A stretch of DNA of 64,000 nucleotides from Oscillospiraceae bacterium (GTDB lineage: Bacteria > Bacillota > Clostridia > Oscillospirales > Ruminococcaceae): positions 1 to 64,000 of the forward strand of contig JAETSI010000012.1 in assembly GCA_021769725.1 (NCBI GenBank). Reading direction: 5' to 3'. This document shows, in pieces, positions 18,346-27,276 of the stretch (positions within the stretch are counted from its first letter, which is position 1; every line of letters starts with the position of its first letter). The notes beneath the pieces are model-generated. The model ran no database searches. It worked only from the letters and a program-made list of their open reading frames with translations, and was not told the DNA's origin. The position numbers and the translations under genes were made by a program.

Positions 18346-19353
18346 TCATTTAGAAAAGAAATGCTGATACGCCTTAAATGTTTCCCCTGGTTTCACCTCA
18401 CGGTATCCGCTTATCTCAGCCGGAAGTCCGAGATTCGGGGCATCGATCATAGCCGTCATAGGCTCTGGGCAGAAGTAGTGATTGAAGCCCCTGTCGTTCC
18501 AGATGATCCAGAAGCCATACTCCTCAGAAACCTCGTAGCAGAGCTTTTTTCCGCTTGCAGTATCTTCTGCAGCAATACCGTGAAACTTCTCTCCGTCCAG
18601 ATCAAGACACCCTCCGAAATACATATCGTTGTCAACAACCTGAAGCACAGGACGCTTTGTTCCGTTTTTGTATTCCATGTCCCAGTCAGTGAGATCAAGC
18701 AGCCTTTCCGTAGGGAGACAGCGGCTGTTAAGTTCACATTTCTTTCCGACCGGCACGCTGAGACGGATATCCTCTTCCCTGCCGCCGTCCACAAAAGGAG
18801 CGTTGATAGTCGTATGGGACGCCAGCGACATAGGCAGAACTTTAGTATCGTTGTTTGTAAAAGATATCTTCTGCTCAAGTCCCTTGTCAGAGAGAGTAAA
18901 AACGTATTCCGCAGTAAATTTAACCGGCAGGAACTCAAAGAACTCGTCTTTCTCGTCATAAATATAGCGTGTTTTTACCCACGCAGAGTTCTCGTCTGCT
19001 CCCTTTTCAATAACCTCATGGGTTCTCTTGTGTATAAAGCCGTGGATATGATTATTATAGGGGGCTTTCTCATTTACGGGGAGCTGATAAACGGCATCGG
19101 ATGTTTTAAGCACACCGTCAGCAAACCTGTTCGGAAGATAGAGTGTAGGCAGTCCCCACACCTCGGCGGACTGCTTTATGACGTCTGCCGGATTAGCGGA
19201 ATCAAAGCGAAAAAATTCGATACCGTTCACATCGTCGTGAAGCCTGATAACGTTTGAGCCGATCTCATAGGCGACAAGAGCGGTATATCCTCCTGCCTGA
19301 AGTTTTACGCAGGGAGTGCCGTTGAAATCCACAATCTGTACTGAATTGTTCAT
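18346..19353 (-). CDS. aldose 1-epimerase-like (galactose mutarotase superfamily)
   Basis: YEIGSNVIRLHDDVNGIEFFRF...HGFIHKRTHEV...KISFTNNDTKVLPMSLASHTTIN. Confidence 0.8.
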   Translation of the reverse strand: MNNSVQIVDFNGTPCVKLQAGGYTALVAYEIGSNVIRLHDDVNGIEFFRFDSANPADVIKQSAEVWGLPTLYLPNRFADGVLKTSDAVYQLPVNEKAPYNNHIHGFIHKRTHEVIEKGADENSAWVKTRYIYDEKDEFFEFLPVKFTAEYVFTLSDKGLEQKISFTNNDTKVLPMSLASHTTINAPFVDGGREEDIRLSVPVGKKCELNSRCLPTERLLDLTDWDMEYKNGTKRPVLQVVDNDMYFGGCLDLDGEKFHGIAAEDTASGKKLCYEVSEEYGFWIIWNDRGFNHYFCPEPMTAMIDAPNLGLPAEISGYREVKPGETFKAYQHFFSK

Positions 19354-19374
19354 AAAATCAAAATCCTTTCTGAA

Positions 19375-20736
19375 TTATCTGTCTGTCATGTCAAGATACT
19401 CACGCATAGGCGATACAGCCTTGTACGCAGGTCTTATTATTTTGTTCGAGTTAATAAGTTCTTCTATTCTATGAGCCGACCATCCGGCAATTCTGGAAAC
19501 GGCAAAAAACGGCGTAAACAGCTCGTCCGGTATGCCGAGCATCCTGTAAACAAAGCCGCTGTAGAAATCCACATTGGCGCAGACGCCCTTATATATCTTG
19601 CGTTCTTCGGCAATAACCTCCGGTGCAAGTCTTTCCACCAGAGAATACAGCCGGAATTCATCCTCCCTGCCCTTTTCGCAGGAAAGCTTTTCCACAAATC
19701 CCTTGAACACGGCCGCTCTTGGGTCAGATTCGGAATAAACAGCGTGTCCCATTCCGTAAATCAGACCGGAACGATCAAATGCCTCCTTGTGAAGAAGCTT
19801 CCGGAGATATGACTTCACCTCGTCCTCATCTTCCCAGTTTCCAACATTTGTTTTCATATCATCGAACATCATAGCCACCTTGATATTAGCGCCGCCATGC
19901 TTAGGACCTTTGAGAGAGCCGAGAGCCGCCGCAATGGCAGAATAGGTATCCGTTCCTGACGATGATACAACATGAACAGTAAAGGTGGAGTTATTTCCGC
20001 CGCCGTGTTCTGCATGAAGCACCAGTGCCAGATCAAGAATTCTTGCTTCAAGCTCCGTATAATTCTTGTTTGGCCGCAGCATATAAAGCAGATTTTCCGC
20101 AACGGACAGTTCCGGATTCGGATCATGGATAAAGAGGCTTCCGCCGAAGCTGGTATATTTATAAGCCTGATAGCCGTATACTGCAAGTACAGGGAACAGA
20201 GTTATAAGTTCAATGCACTGTCTGAGAACATTGGGAATTGAAATATCGTTGGCGCTGTCGTCATAGGAATACAGAGCCAGAACGCTTTTGGCAAGAGTAT
20301 TCATCATATTAGAACTTGGAGCCTTCATAATAACGTCCCTGGTGAACGTAGGCGGAAGCGACCGGAAATCAGAAAGAATTTTCTTAAATTCGTCAAGTTC
20401 CTCCCCCGACGGCATATTGCCGAAAAGCAGAAGATAAATGGTTTCTTCAAAACCAAACCTCTTTTCCCTTACAAATCCGGCGACTATCTCCTCCACATCA
20501 ATTCCACGGTAATAAAGCTTCCCCTTACCGTGATTGGGCATTCCGTCACCGGTATTCAGCACTTTTATAGTGCTGATATTGGTCAGACCAGCCACTACGC
20601 CGCTGCCGTTAACGTCACGGAGTCCCCTCTTTACGTCATACTGAGTATAGAGAGACGGTTCAATCTTGTATCCTTCTATTGAATTCTCTGCCAATCTTCT
20701 TATTTCAGGTGTTACCTCTGAAAATTTATATTTCAT
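19375..20736 (-). CDS. gltA: citrate synthase
   Basis: 453 aa; KGKLYYRGIDVEEIV, LHAEHGGGNNSTFTVHVVSSSGTDTYSAIAAALGSLKGPKHGGAN, GMGHAVYSESDPRA. Confidence 0.97.
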   Translation of the reverse strand: MKYKFSEVTPEIRRLAENSIEGYKIEPSLYTQYDVKRGLRDVNGSGVVAGLTNISTIKVLNTGDGMPNHGKGKLYYRGIDVEEIVAGFVREKRFGFEETIYLLLFGNMPSGEELDEFKKILSDFRSLPPTFTRDVIMKAPSSNMMNTLAKSVLALYSYDDSANDISIPNVLRQCIELITLFPVLAVYGYQAYKYTSFGGSLFIHDPNPELSVAENLLYMLRPNKNYTELEARILDLALVLHAEHGGGNNSTFTVHVVSSSGTDTYSAIAAALGSLKGPKHGGANIKVAMMFDDMKTNVGNWEDEDEVKSYLRKLLHKEAFDRSGLIYGMGHAVYSESDPRAAVFKGFVEKLSCEKGREDEFRLYSLVERLAPEVIAEERKIYKGVCANVDFYSGFVYRMLGIPDELFTPFFAVSRIAGWSAHRIEELINSNKIIRPAYKAVSPMREYLDMTDR

Positions 20737-20994
20737 GAAATTACTCCTTTCTTTATTATTTTATTATATATTATAATTATAGAGCATTTCAACGCTCTTG
20801 TCAAGAACTTTTTGCTTTTACTCCCATATAACGGCAACATTAAAAAATGTCTTTAATTTTTCTATGTAAAGGCTTGAAAAAAATGTCTGAATCTGTTATG
20901 ATATTATTATACATATAAATTAATGTCAACAACTAAAGAGGTTCTGTTTTTTATACTCATGTCAAAAGGAAATTTTCCCTATGGACATTCACCC

Positions 20995-21103
20995 TAATTA
21001 TTTTCATTACCCCGTATAGGGGTAATGAAAATAATTAATAATGGGTTTCCAAAGGGGGAATCCCCCTTTGGCAGGGGTGTGGGGACGGGGTCCCCACTTT
21101 AAG
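20995..21103. repeat. dispersed structured repeat, copy B (19-bp-arm hairpin plus conserved body)
   Basis: TAATTATTTTCATTACCCC-gtata-GGGGTAATGAAAATAATTA (20995-21037), then aataatgggtttccaaagggggaatccccctttggcaggggtgtggggacggggtccccacttt. Confidence 0.9.
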
Positions 21104-21142
21104 TCGTTGTCATTGAATCATAATTACAAAGGAGTGCGACAA

Positions 21143-22201
21143 TTGGAAGCGATAGAATATAAATGTCCCAACTGTGCTGCCGATCTGAAATTTAATCCTG
21201 AAAGTCAGAAACTAAGCTGTGAATTCTGCCTCAGCACATTTACCGAAGAAGAACTGAGAGCGCTGAAAAAATCTGCCGGAGAAAAAATACCGGACGAAGC
21301 GGAAATACATACTCAGCATGAATTTGAGGAACACACCAATCTCTACCATTGCGCCAGCTGCGGAGCACAGATAATGTGTGATGACCGCCAGACAGCTCTT
21401 TTCTGCTATTACTGTCACAACCCGGTAATTCTCTCCGGAAAAATGACAGGAGAATATAAGCCAAGCAGACTGATAGCATTTAAAATGAATAAAGACCGTG
21501 CTTTAGATACATTCAGAAATTGGGTAAAAAAGAGATCTTTTGTTCCGGACGATTTCAGATCAGAGCAACAGCTCGATAAGATCACCGGACTTTATGTTCC
21601 GTTCTGGGTAGCAGACTGCGATATAAAAGCGGACTTTTCTGCCATAGGCAAAACTATTCGTTCCTGGACATCCGGCAATTACAGCTATACCGAAACGAAG
21701 GAGTACAGAGTAGTACGGCGTGGAATGATAACTGCAAACGGAATTCCGGCGGACGGTGAAAGCAAAATAGACGACCTTCTCATGGAATCAATCGAGCCTT
21801 TCAATTATGATGAGCTTCAGCCTTTTTCCATGACATATCTGACAGGATTTTTCGCTGATAAGTACGACGTTGACAAAACGCAGGTATTCCCCCGTATAAA
21901 AACACGTGCTTCTCAGGCGGGAAAAAAGATAATCCGTGACAGCATAGGAGCTTACAATACCCTGTCCGTAAGCACAGAACAATACAACATCATGAAAACC
22001 GACTGGGAATATATGATGCTCCCCGTCTGGTTCATGACATACAATTATAACGGAACGGTATACGAGTTCGCCATAAACGGACAGACAGGAAAGCTTGCCG
22101 GAACACCTCCGCTGGATAAGAAAAAACTGCGGATGTTCTGCACAGCTCTGGGAATAGGGATAACGGCTGCGCTCTACCTGCTGGGAGGTGTGATATTCTG
22201 A
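21143..22201 (+). CDS. zinc-ribbon (TFIIB-type) domain membrane protein
   Basis: TTG start with AAAGGAG SD (the 21041 start would translate the repeat); CPNCAADLKFNPESQKLSCEFC, CASCGAQIMCDDRQTALFCYYCHNPVIL; C-terminal TM. Confidence 0.85.
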   Translation: MEAIEYKCPNCAADLKFNPESQKLSCEFCLSTFTEEELRALKKSAGEKIPDEAEIHTQHEFEEHTNLYHCASCGAQIMCDDRQTALFCYYCHNPVILSGKMTGEYKPSRLIAFKMNKDRALDTFRNWVKKRSFVPDDFRSEQQLDKITGLYVPFWVADCDIKADFSAIGKTIRSWTSGNYSYTETKEYRVVRRGMITANGIPADGESKIDDLLMESIEPFNYDELQPFSMTYLTGFFADKYDVDKTQVFPRIKTRASQAGKKIIRDSIGAYNTLSVSTEQYNIMKTDWEYMMLPVWFMTYNYNGTVYEFAINGQTGKLAGTPPLDKKKLRMFCTALGIGITAALYLLGGVIF

Positions 22202-23118
22202 TGAAAAAGAAGCTTTTGTTTATAATACCTACTCTTTCTCTGATACTGGCAGGAGCAGTCGTTTTCAATCTTTTTATCCGCAAGGGCGAAAACCTTGGCA
22301 AGGGCTTTGACGGCGACATCAGCGGCAGTCGTGTTATAGATTCCACAGGTATGTTCACTTACGATCAGGACATCCTCGAAGAGCTTGACAGCCTGGCAAA
22401 AGAATACTCTGACAAGCTGGATATGAACATCTGCATATATCTCAGCGAAAAATGGTACAATTCTGACGACGCTGTGCAGATCTTCTGCGATGATACATAT
22501 GATGAGATCTACGGTGAAGATACCGACGGTGTTTTTTACATGATAGATCTTTCCGGATCATCACCGGCACGTGACTGCATTTCCACAAGCGGAAAGGCGG
22601 TTCTGCTGTACGAAAAAGAGCTTGACGGCATATTTGAACGCATAAATACGCATCTGCCGTCGGAAGGAAACACCGCTTATCCAGACGATATTGACGGAGC
22701 AGTAAGGGAATTCCTCAGCCAGCTTGAAAGATACGGAAACAAGAAGCCCGGTTTCTTTTCCAGCTATCATGACAAATCAAGCGGAAAATACTTCTATTAC
22801 AAAGGCGGAGAATTCATTGTATCCAAAAAAAGACCGCCTGTGACCAATCTGCTTATGCTGCTTATCACGGCGGTTATCGGTACTGTTACGGGAGTTATCA
22901 CTTATTTCAGTATAAAGAGCAAGTATAAGTTCAAGACAAGCGCAAATCCGGGCGTATATGTTTCCCATGAGGAAAGCAGGCTTACAGAACAGTCGGATAC
23001 ATTTATACGCAGTTATGTAACAAAGCATAAAATCGAGACCAGCAGCGGCGGAGGAAGCAGCTCAGGCGGCGGACATTCTCACAGCGGCGGTCACGGAGGC
23101 GGAGTGCATCACAGATAG
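22201..23118 (+). CDS. TPM-domain membrane protein with Gly/Ser/His tail
   Basis: VIDSTGMFTYDQDILEELDSLAKEYSDKLDMNICIYLSEKWY..., internal TM, C-term SSGGGSSSGGGHSHSGGHGGGVHHR. Confidence 0.8.
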   Translation: MKKKLLFIIPTLSLILAGAVVFNLFIRKGENLGKGFDGDISGSRVIDSTGMFTYDQDILEELDSLAKEYSDKLDMNICIYLSEKWYNSDDAVQIFCDDTYDEIYGEDTDGVFYMIDLSGSSPARDCISTSGKAVLLYEKELDGIFERINTHLPSEGNTAYPDDIDGAVREFLSQLERYGNKKPGFFSSYHDKSSGKYFYYKGGEFIVSKKRPPVTNLLMLLITAVIGTVTGVITYFSIKSKYKFKTSANPGVYVSHEESRLTEQSDTFIRSYVTKHKIETSSGGGSSSGGGHSHSGGHGGGVHHR

Positions 23119-23199
23119 CAAGCTGTAGCCAGCTTGACCGCAGTTCACGTTCCCACGTGCTCCGCACGTTTCTCTCTGCGGAACGAAAGTCTGCTTTCG
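23119..23199. repeat. cluster of three short hairpins
   Basis: CAAGCT-gtagcc-AGCTTG (23119-23136), ACGTGC-tcc-GCACGT (23155-23169), CGAAAG-tctg-CTTTCG (23184-23199). Confidence 0.7.
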
Positions 23200-23222
23200 C
23201 ACATCCGACTAATTATAAATAA

Positions 23223-23250
23223 AACTCCCGGATTTTCGGGAGTTTTATTA
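23223..23250. terminator. intrinsic terminator
   Basis: aaACTCCCGgattttCGGGAGTtttatt. Confidence 0.8.
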
Positions 23251-23256
23251 TAAATA

Positions 23257-23790
23257 TCAGTTATTCATACCGATCTCAATAGCCTTGAAGTTATTGGGAA
23301 TAAGCTGTGCCTTTGAAGGCGGAACGACCTTTTCGATTCCCTTTTTCATTGTTTCCAGAGAGAAAAGATTTGTTTCCTTGATAAGCTTTCCGAGAAGGAT
23401 AATATTTGATCCGCCCTTGAGTGAGTTATCATCGGCAAGCTGCGACGACGGTATGGGGAATATCTCTACATCAGTTCTGCTGCATTCAGCATCGATAAGA
23501 GTGCTGTCATAGAATACCTTTCCGCCGGGCTTTACCTCTGTAATGAACTTATCAAAAGAGGGCTGATTCATAGCGATAAGAATATCCGGATTAAGAACCA
23601 GAGGAGAACCGATAGGATCATCGGAAATACATACGGAACAGTTAGCCGTACCGCCTCTCATCTCCGGGCCGTAGGACGGAAGCCATGAAAGCTCCTTATT
23701 GTCCATAAGACCGCAGTATGCAAGGATCTTTCCGGCAAAAAGAACGCCCTGTCCGCCGAATCCTGCAAGAAGAATTTCAGTTGTAGCCAT
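23257..23790 (-). CDS. korC: 2-oxoacid:ferredoxin oxidoreductase gamma subunit
   Basis: [21 protein letters not shown]...[20 protein letters not shown]. Confidence 0.93.
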   Translation of the reverse strand: MATTEILLAGFGGQGVLFAGKILAYCGLMDNKELSWLPSYGPEMRGGTANCSVCISDDPIGSPLVLNPDILIAMNQPSFDKFITEVKPGGKVFYDSTLIDAECSRTDVEIFPIPSSQLADDNSLKGGSNIILLGKLIKETNLFSLETMKKGIEKVVPPSKAQLIPNNFKAIEIGMNN

Positions 23791-24545
23791 TACTTATTTC
23801 CCTCCTCTGCTGTAGTATCCTTGTATACGCCAAGCGGATAGTAGGGGATCATCTCGTCCTGAAGTCTCTTTAATGCCTCAACAGGAGTAAGACCCCAGTT
23901 TGTAGGACAAGTGGAAAGAACTTCGACAATAGAGAAGCCTTTCTTGTTCTTCTGGGTCTCGAAAGCCTTTCTGATAGCCTTTTTAGCGTCACGGATATGA
24001 GGAACGCTGTCAACGGCGACACGCTCCGCATAGGCAGTTCCTGTAAGGGTTGAAAGCATCTCGCACACTCTTACGGGATATCCGGCAAGCTCCGGGTCAC
24101 GTCCGAAAGGAGTTGTCTGCGTAACCTGTCCGGGAATAGTTGTAGGAGCCATCTGACCGCCTGTCATTCCGTAGATCGTATTATTAATAAAGATAACAAC
24201 GATATTTTCGCCTCTCGTAGCGGAGTGAACCGTTTCTGCCGTACCGATAGCGGCAAGATCTCCGTCGCCCTGATATGTAAATACGAACTTATCAGGATTT
24301 GTTCTCTTAACGCCCGTAGCCACAGCCGGAGCACGTCCGTGGGGAGCTTCTATCATATCGCAGCCGAAATAATCGTAAGCCATAACGGAACATCCGACAG
24401 GACATACGCCGACAGTCTCGCCCTCGATACCCATTTCATCAAGAACTTCTGCCACAAGTCTGTGAACTATACCGTGAGTACAGCCGGGACAATAATGGAA
24501 AGGCACATCAAGAAGAGCCTTTGGTCTTTCAAATACAACAGCCAT
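23790..24545 (-). CDS. korB: 2-oxoacid:ferredoxin oxidoreductase beta subunit (TPP)
   Basis: YCPGCTHGIVHRLVAEVLDEMG...GDGDLAAIGTAETVHSATRGENIVVIFINNTIYGMTGGQMAPT. Confidence 0.95.
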   Translation of the reverse strand: MAVVFERPKALLDVPFHYCPGCTHGIVHRLVAEVLDEMGIEGETVGVCPVGCSVMAYDYFGCDMIEAPHGRAPAVATGVKRTNPDKFVFTYQGDGDLAAIGTAETVHSATRGENIVVIFINNTIYGMTGGQMAPTTIPGQVTQTTPFGRDPELAGYPVRVCEMLSTLTGTAYAERVAVDSVPHIRDAKKAIRKAFETQKNKKGFSIVEVLSTCPTNWGLTPVEALKRLQDEMIPYYPLGVYKDTTAEEGNK

Positions 24546-25603
24546 TACTCAGCACCTCCGACTTTTTTGATTTCTGCCAGAACCTCGGCAGGAGTAGGAA
24601 TAACGCCGCCTGTACGTCCGTAGAATTCCACGGGCTTTGAGCAGTTTATAGCCAGCTTGATATCGTCGATCATCTGTCCCATTGACATCTCAACGCTGAG
24701 AAGCTTCTTAGCCGACTTTGCAGCCTCGTTGATTTCCTTTACAGGGAACGGCCACAGCGTCTTGGGGCGGAAAAGTCCTGCCTTGATGCCCTGAGCTCTT
24801 GCGTCGTTTACGGCAGATTTTACAACTCTTGCGGTAGCGCCGAAAGCACAGAGAAGAATGTCGCAGTCCTCGGTGAGATAAAGCTCTGCGTCCGTCTCGT
24901 TTTCCTTGATCTGATCGTATCTTGCAAAACGGTCTTTAACGGATTTTTCCAGCTCGTCAGGCTTGAGATAAAGCGAGTTTATAATATGATGTTCTCTCTG
25001 TCCCTTGTGACCTGTAGCTGCCCAGCTGCTCTTGTCATGAGCGTCAGGATTGATCTCTGGGAACGAAACAGGCTCCATCATCTGACCGAGAAGTCCGTCG
25101 GCAAGGATCATAGCCGGCATTCTGTACTGATCTGCCTTGTCAAAAGCCTTTACCACCATATCTACCATTTCCTGAACGGAAGCGGGAGCGAATACGAGAA
25201 GGTGGAAATCGCCGTGACCAAGCGCCTTAGTTGCCTGCCAGTAATCTGCCTGTGAGGGCTGGATTCCGCCGAGACCGGGGCCGCCTCTCTGAACGTTTAT
25301 GATAACGGCAGGAACATCCGATCCTGCAATGTAGGAAATACCCTCGCTTTTAAGGGAAAGTCCGGGGGAAGATGACGAAGTCATTGCACGGACGCCGGTA
25401 GATGCGGCTCCGAGAACCATATTGATAGCAGCGATCTCAGACTCTGCCTGAAGAAAAACGCCGCCTGCCTTATGCATACGCTTAGCCATATAAGCGGCAA
25501 GCTCTGTCTGTGGGGTAATAGGGTAGCCGAAAAAGCACTTGCAGCCTGCACGGATAGCAGCCTCTGCCAGAGCCTCGTTGCCCTTCATAAGATTTCTTTC
25601 CAA
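24545..25603 (-). CDS. korA: 2-oxoacid:ferredoxin oxidoreductase alpha subunit
   Basis: LMKGNEALAEAAIRAGCKCFFGYPITPQTELAAYMAKRM...SSSPGLSLKSEGISYIAG. Confidence 0.95.
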   Translation of the reverse strand: MERNLMKGNEALAEAAIRAGCKCFFGYPITPQTELAAYMAKRMHKAGGVFLQAESEIAAINMVLGAASTGVRAMTSSSSPGLSLKSEGISYIAGSDVPAVIINVQRGGPGLGGIQPSQADYWQATKALGHGDFHLLVFAPASVQEMVDMVVKAFDKADQYRMPAMILADGLLGQMMEPVSFPEINPDAHDKSSWAATGHKGQREHHIINSLYLKPDELEKSVKDRFARYDQIKENETDAELYLTEDCDILLCAFGATARVVKSAVNDARAQGIKAGLFRPKTLWPFPVKEINEAAKSAKKLLSVEMSMGQMIDDIKLAINCSKPVEFYGRTGGVIPTPAEVLAEIKKVGGAE

Positions 25604-25624
25604 AGCTTTACAGCTCCTTTCAAA

Positions 25625-25843
25625 TTATTTTTCGATAACGATGGCACAGTCAGGACACATCATCGCACACATGGTACAGCCGATGCATGAGTCCATATCT
25701 GTACACTCAGCGTAAAAATATCCCTTTTTATTGCGTTTTTCTTTCTGAAGCGAAACGATCTTCTTGGGACAGGCTGTAACACAAAGTCCGCAGCCCTTGC
25801 ACCGCTCGGTAATAACCGTCATTTTTGCCAACATTAACACCAC
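25625..25843 (-). CDS. korD: 4Fe-4S ferredoxin-type delta subunit
   Basis: CKGCGLCVTACPKKI ... CIGCTMCAMMCPDCAI. Confidence 0.92.
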   Translation of the reverse strand: MVLMLAKMTVITERCKGCGLCVTACPKKIVSLQKEKRNKKGYFYAECTDMDSCIGCTMCAMMCPDCAIVIEK

Positions 25844-25924
25844 ACTTTCATCATGCAGCCACAGAGGAGAAGCTCATCCGCAGGCTGCTGTTTATATACT
25901 CTCCGGCATTGCGGCAAGTACAGG

Positions 25925-26584
25925 TTATAGATCCCACAAAGGTTTAACATAGACCTTTACCGGGAAAATATCGGGTTTATCAATAAGCTCGCAGAGTTCC
26001 TCAGGGCAGGTCGTAAAAGCCAGCGGCAGACCTGCGGCAGCTGCGGTCTCCCTTGCAAAATCATCCGACTGACTGATGATTGCAGGCGTAGTTTCGCAGC
26101 CAAGATTTGTATTGTTGACAACGGCGGTGTGTCTCATGCGTGCAGCTTTCTCGATCTCAAACATAAGCGAGACTGCCTCGCCGGAATTTTCCGTAAGATA
26201 GCGCCGCTGATTTAATACATAGAACATATCAAGTTCGTCCCCGAAGCGGTTCAGAGCCTCTGAAAAACGTCCCAGAGCAAATGCTCCTGCGTCGTCTCCG
26301 CCTACGTCGATTATAAGACAGCTGTCACTTCCGGCGAGCTGTTCGATATCAAACTGAATAGAAGGCACATCAAGATTGCTGCACGCAAAATCCGGAGCAA
26401 TAAGCTTTATGCCCATACCGGAAAACATTTCCCTGAAATCAGCCGTTCTGAAATAAGGGTTTACAAGGTCAAGATCCACAACGGTGACTTCTTTTCCCTC
26501 CTGAGCCGCCTTTACAGCCAGATTAACCGAAAGATTGGTCTTTCCGCTGCCATAATGACCCGTGATAACAGTAATTTTTTTCAT
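25925..26584 (-). CDS. MinD/ParA-like P-loop ATPase
   Basis: ITGHYGSGKTNLSVNLAVKAAQEGKEVTVVDLDLVNPYFRTADF. Confidence 0.85.
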   Translation of the reverse strand: MKKITVITGHYGSGKTNLSVNLAVKAAQEGKEVTVVDLDLVNPYFRTADFREMFSGMGIKLIAPDFACSNLDVPSIQFDIEQLAGSDSCLIIDVGGDDAGAFALGRFSEALNRFGDELDMFYVLNQRRYLTENSGEAVSLMFEIEKAARMRHTAVVNNTNLGCETTPAIISQSDDFARETAAAAGLPLAFTTCPEELCELIDKPDIFPVKVYVKPLWDL

Positions 26585-26695
26585 AAGTTCCTTTCAATCC
26601 AGAGCATAATCTCCATAAATTTATCCGTACTTTTATATTATAACACCGTTCGTCCGAAAATGCAAGAGTTTTTTAATGATATGATACGAATACAA

Positions 26696-26722
26696 AAAAG
26701 GCGGTCAGATGACCGCCTTTAT
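26696..26722. terminator. intrinsic terminator
   Basis: aaaaaaGGCGGTCAgaTGACCGCCttt. Confidence 0.8.
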
Positions 26723-26725
26723 ATT

Positions 26726-27262
26726 TTATTTTCCTGCAGAAAGTTCAGTATACATATTGAGTATCACAGTGGCGTCAGAACCGGTTATAATTTCATCGCC
26801 GTTCATATCTCCATACCCCTTAATCAAATAGTAATATGGAATCTTGTTCTGTGAAACTCCTGCGCTGAGCTGGGTATAGCAGTTAAGCGCAAGCGTTGCG
26901 TCCGAGCCGTTTATTACGCCGTCAAGGTTAACGTCACCGGGGAGATAGTCTGTTAATTTACCGCTGACAACAATTGTCATAACAGCTAAATCCCAACGAT
27001 CAATTTCGCCGTTATTGTCAAAATCACCATTTGCAAGAAGTTTGTCAAATACATCAGCATATGACCTATTATTATCTAAATAATCATAATATAAGTGATA
27101 AATCCCTAAATCATCGACGCCGACGCTGCCGTTACCAGTAAAATCAAGATTCCTTCCCTTAACTATTTCATAAAAATCTCCGGATGATTCCGCACTTGCC
27201 GGCATTGCGGCAACTGAAAGAAGAACAGCGGCTGCTGATAACAAAGAAACGAGTTTTTTCAT
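26726..27262 (-). CDS. secreted protein consisting of tandem dockerin-type EF-hand repeats
   Basis: Signal peptide then four Ca-binding loops: DFTGNGSVGVDD, DFDNNGEIDRWD, DVNLDGVINGSDATLALNCYTQLSAG, DMNGDEIITGSDATVILNMYTELSAGK. Confidence 0.8.
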   Translation of the reverse strand: MKKLVSLLSAAAVLLSVAAMPASAESSGDFYEIVKGRNLDFTGNGSVGVDDLGIYHLYYDYLDNNRSYADVFDKLLANGDFDNNGEIDRWDLAVMTIVVSGKLTDYLPGDVNLDGVINGSDATLALNCYTQLSAGVSQNKIPYYYLIKGYGDMNGDEIITGSDATVILNMYTELSAGK

Positions 27263-27276
27263 AACTTAATCCCCTT

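Noticed and set aside
18361-19257. 298-aa plus-strand ORF
   Set aside because: Antisense to the aldose epimerase-like gene; no recognisable motifs or RBS.
20995-21037. 19-bp hairpin as an intrinsic terminator
   Set aside because: No T-tract follows in either direction and it is fused to the dispersed repeat body, so a simple terminator is unlikely.
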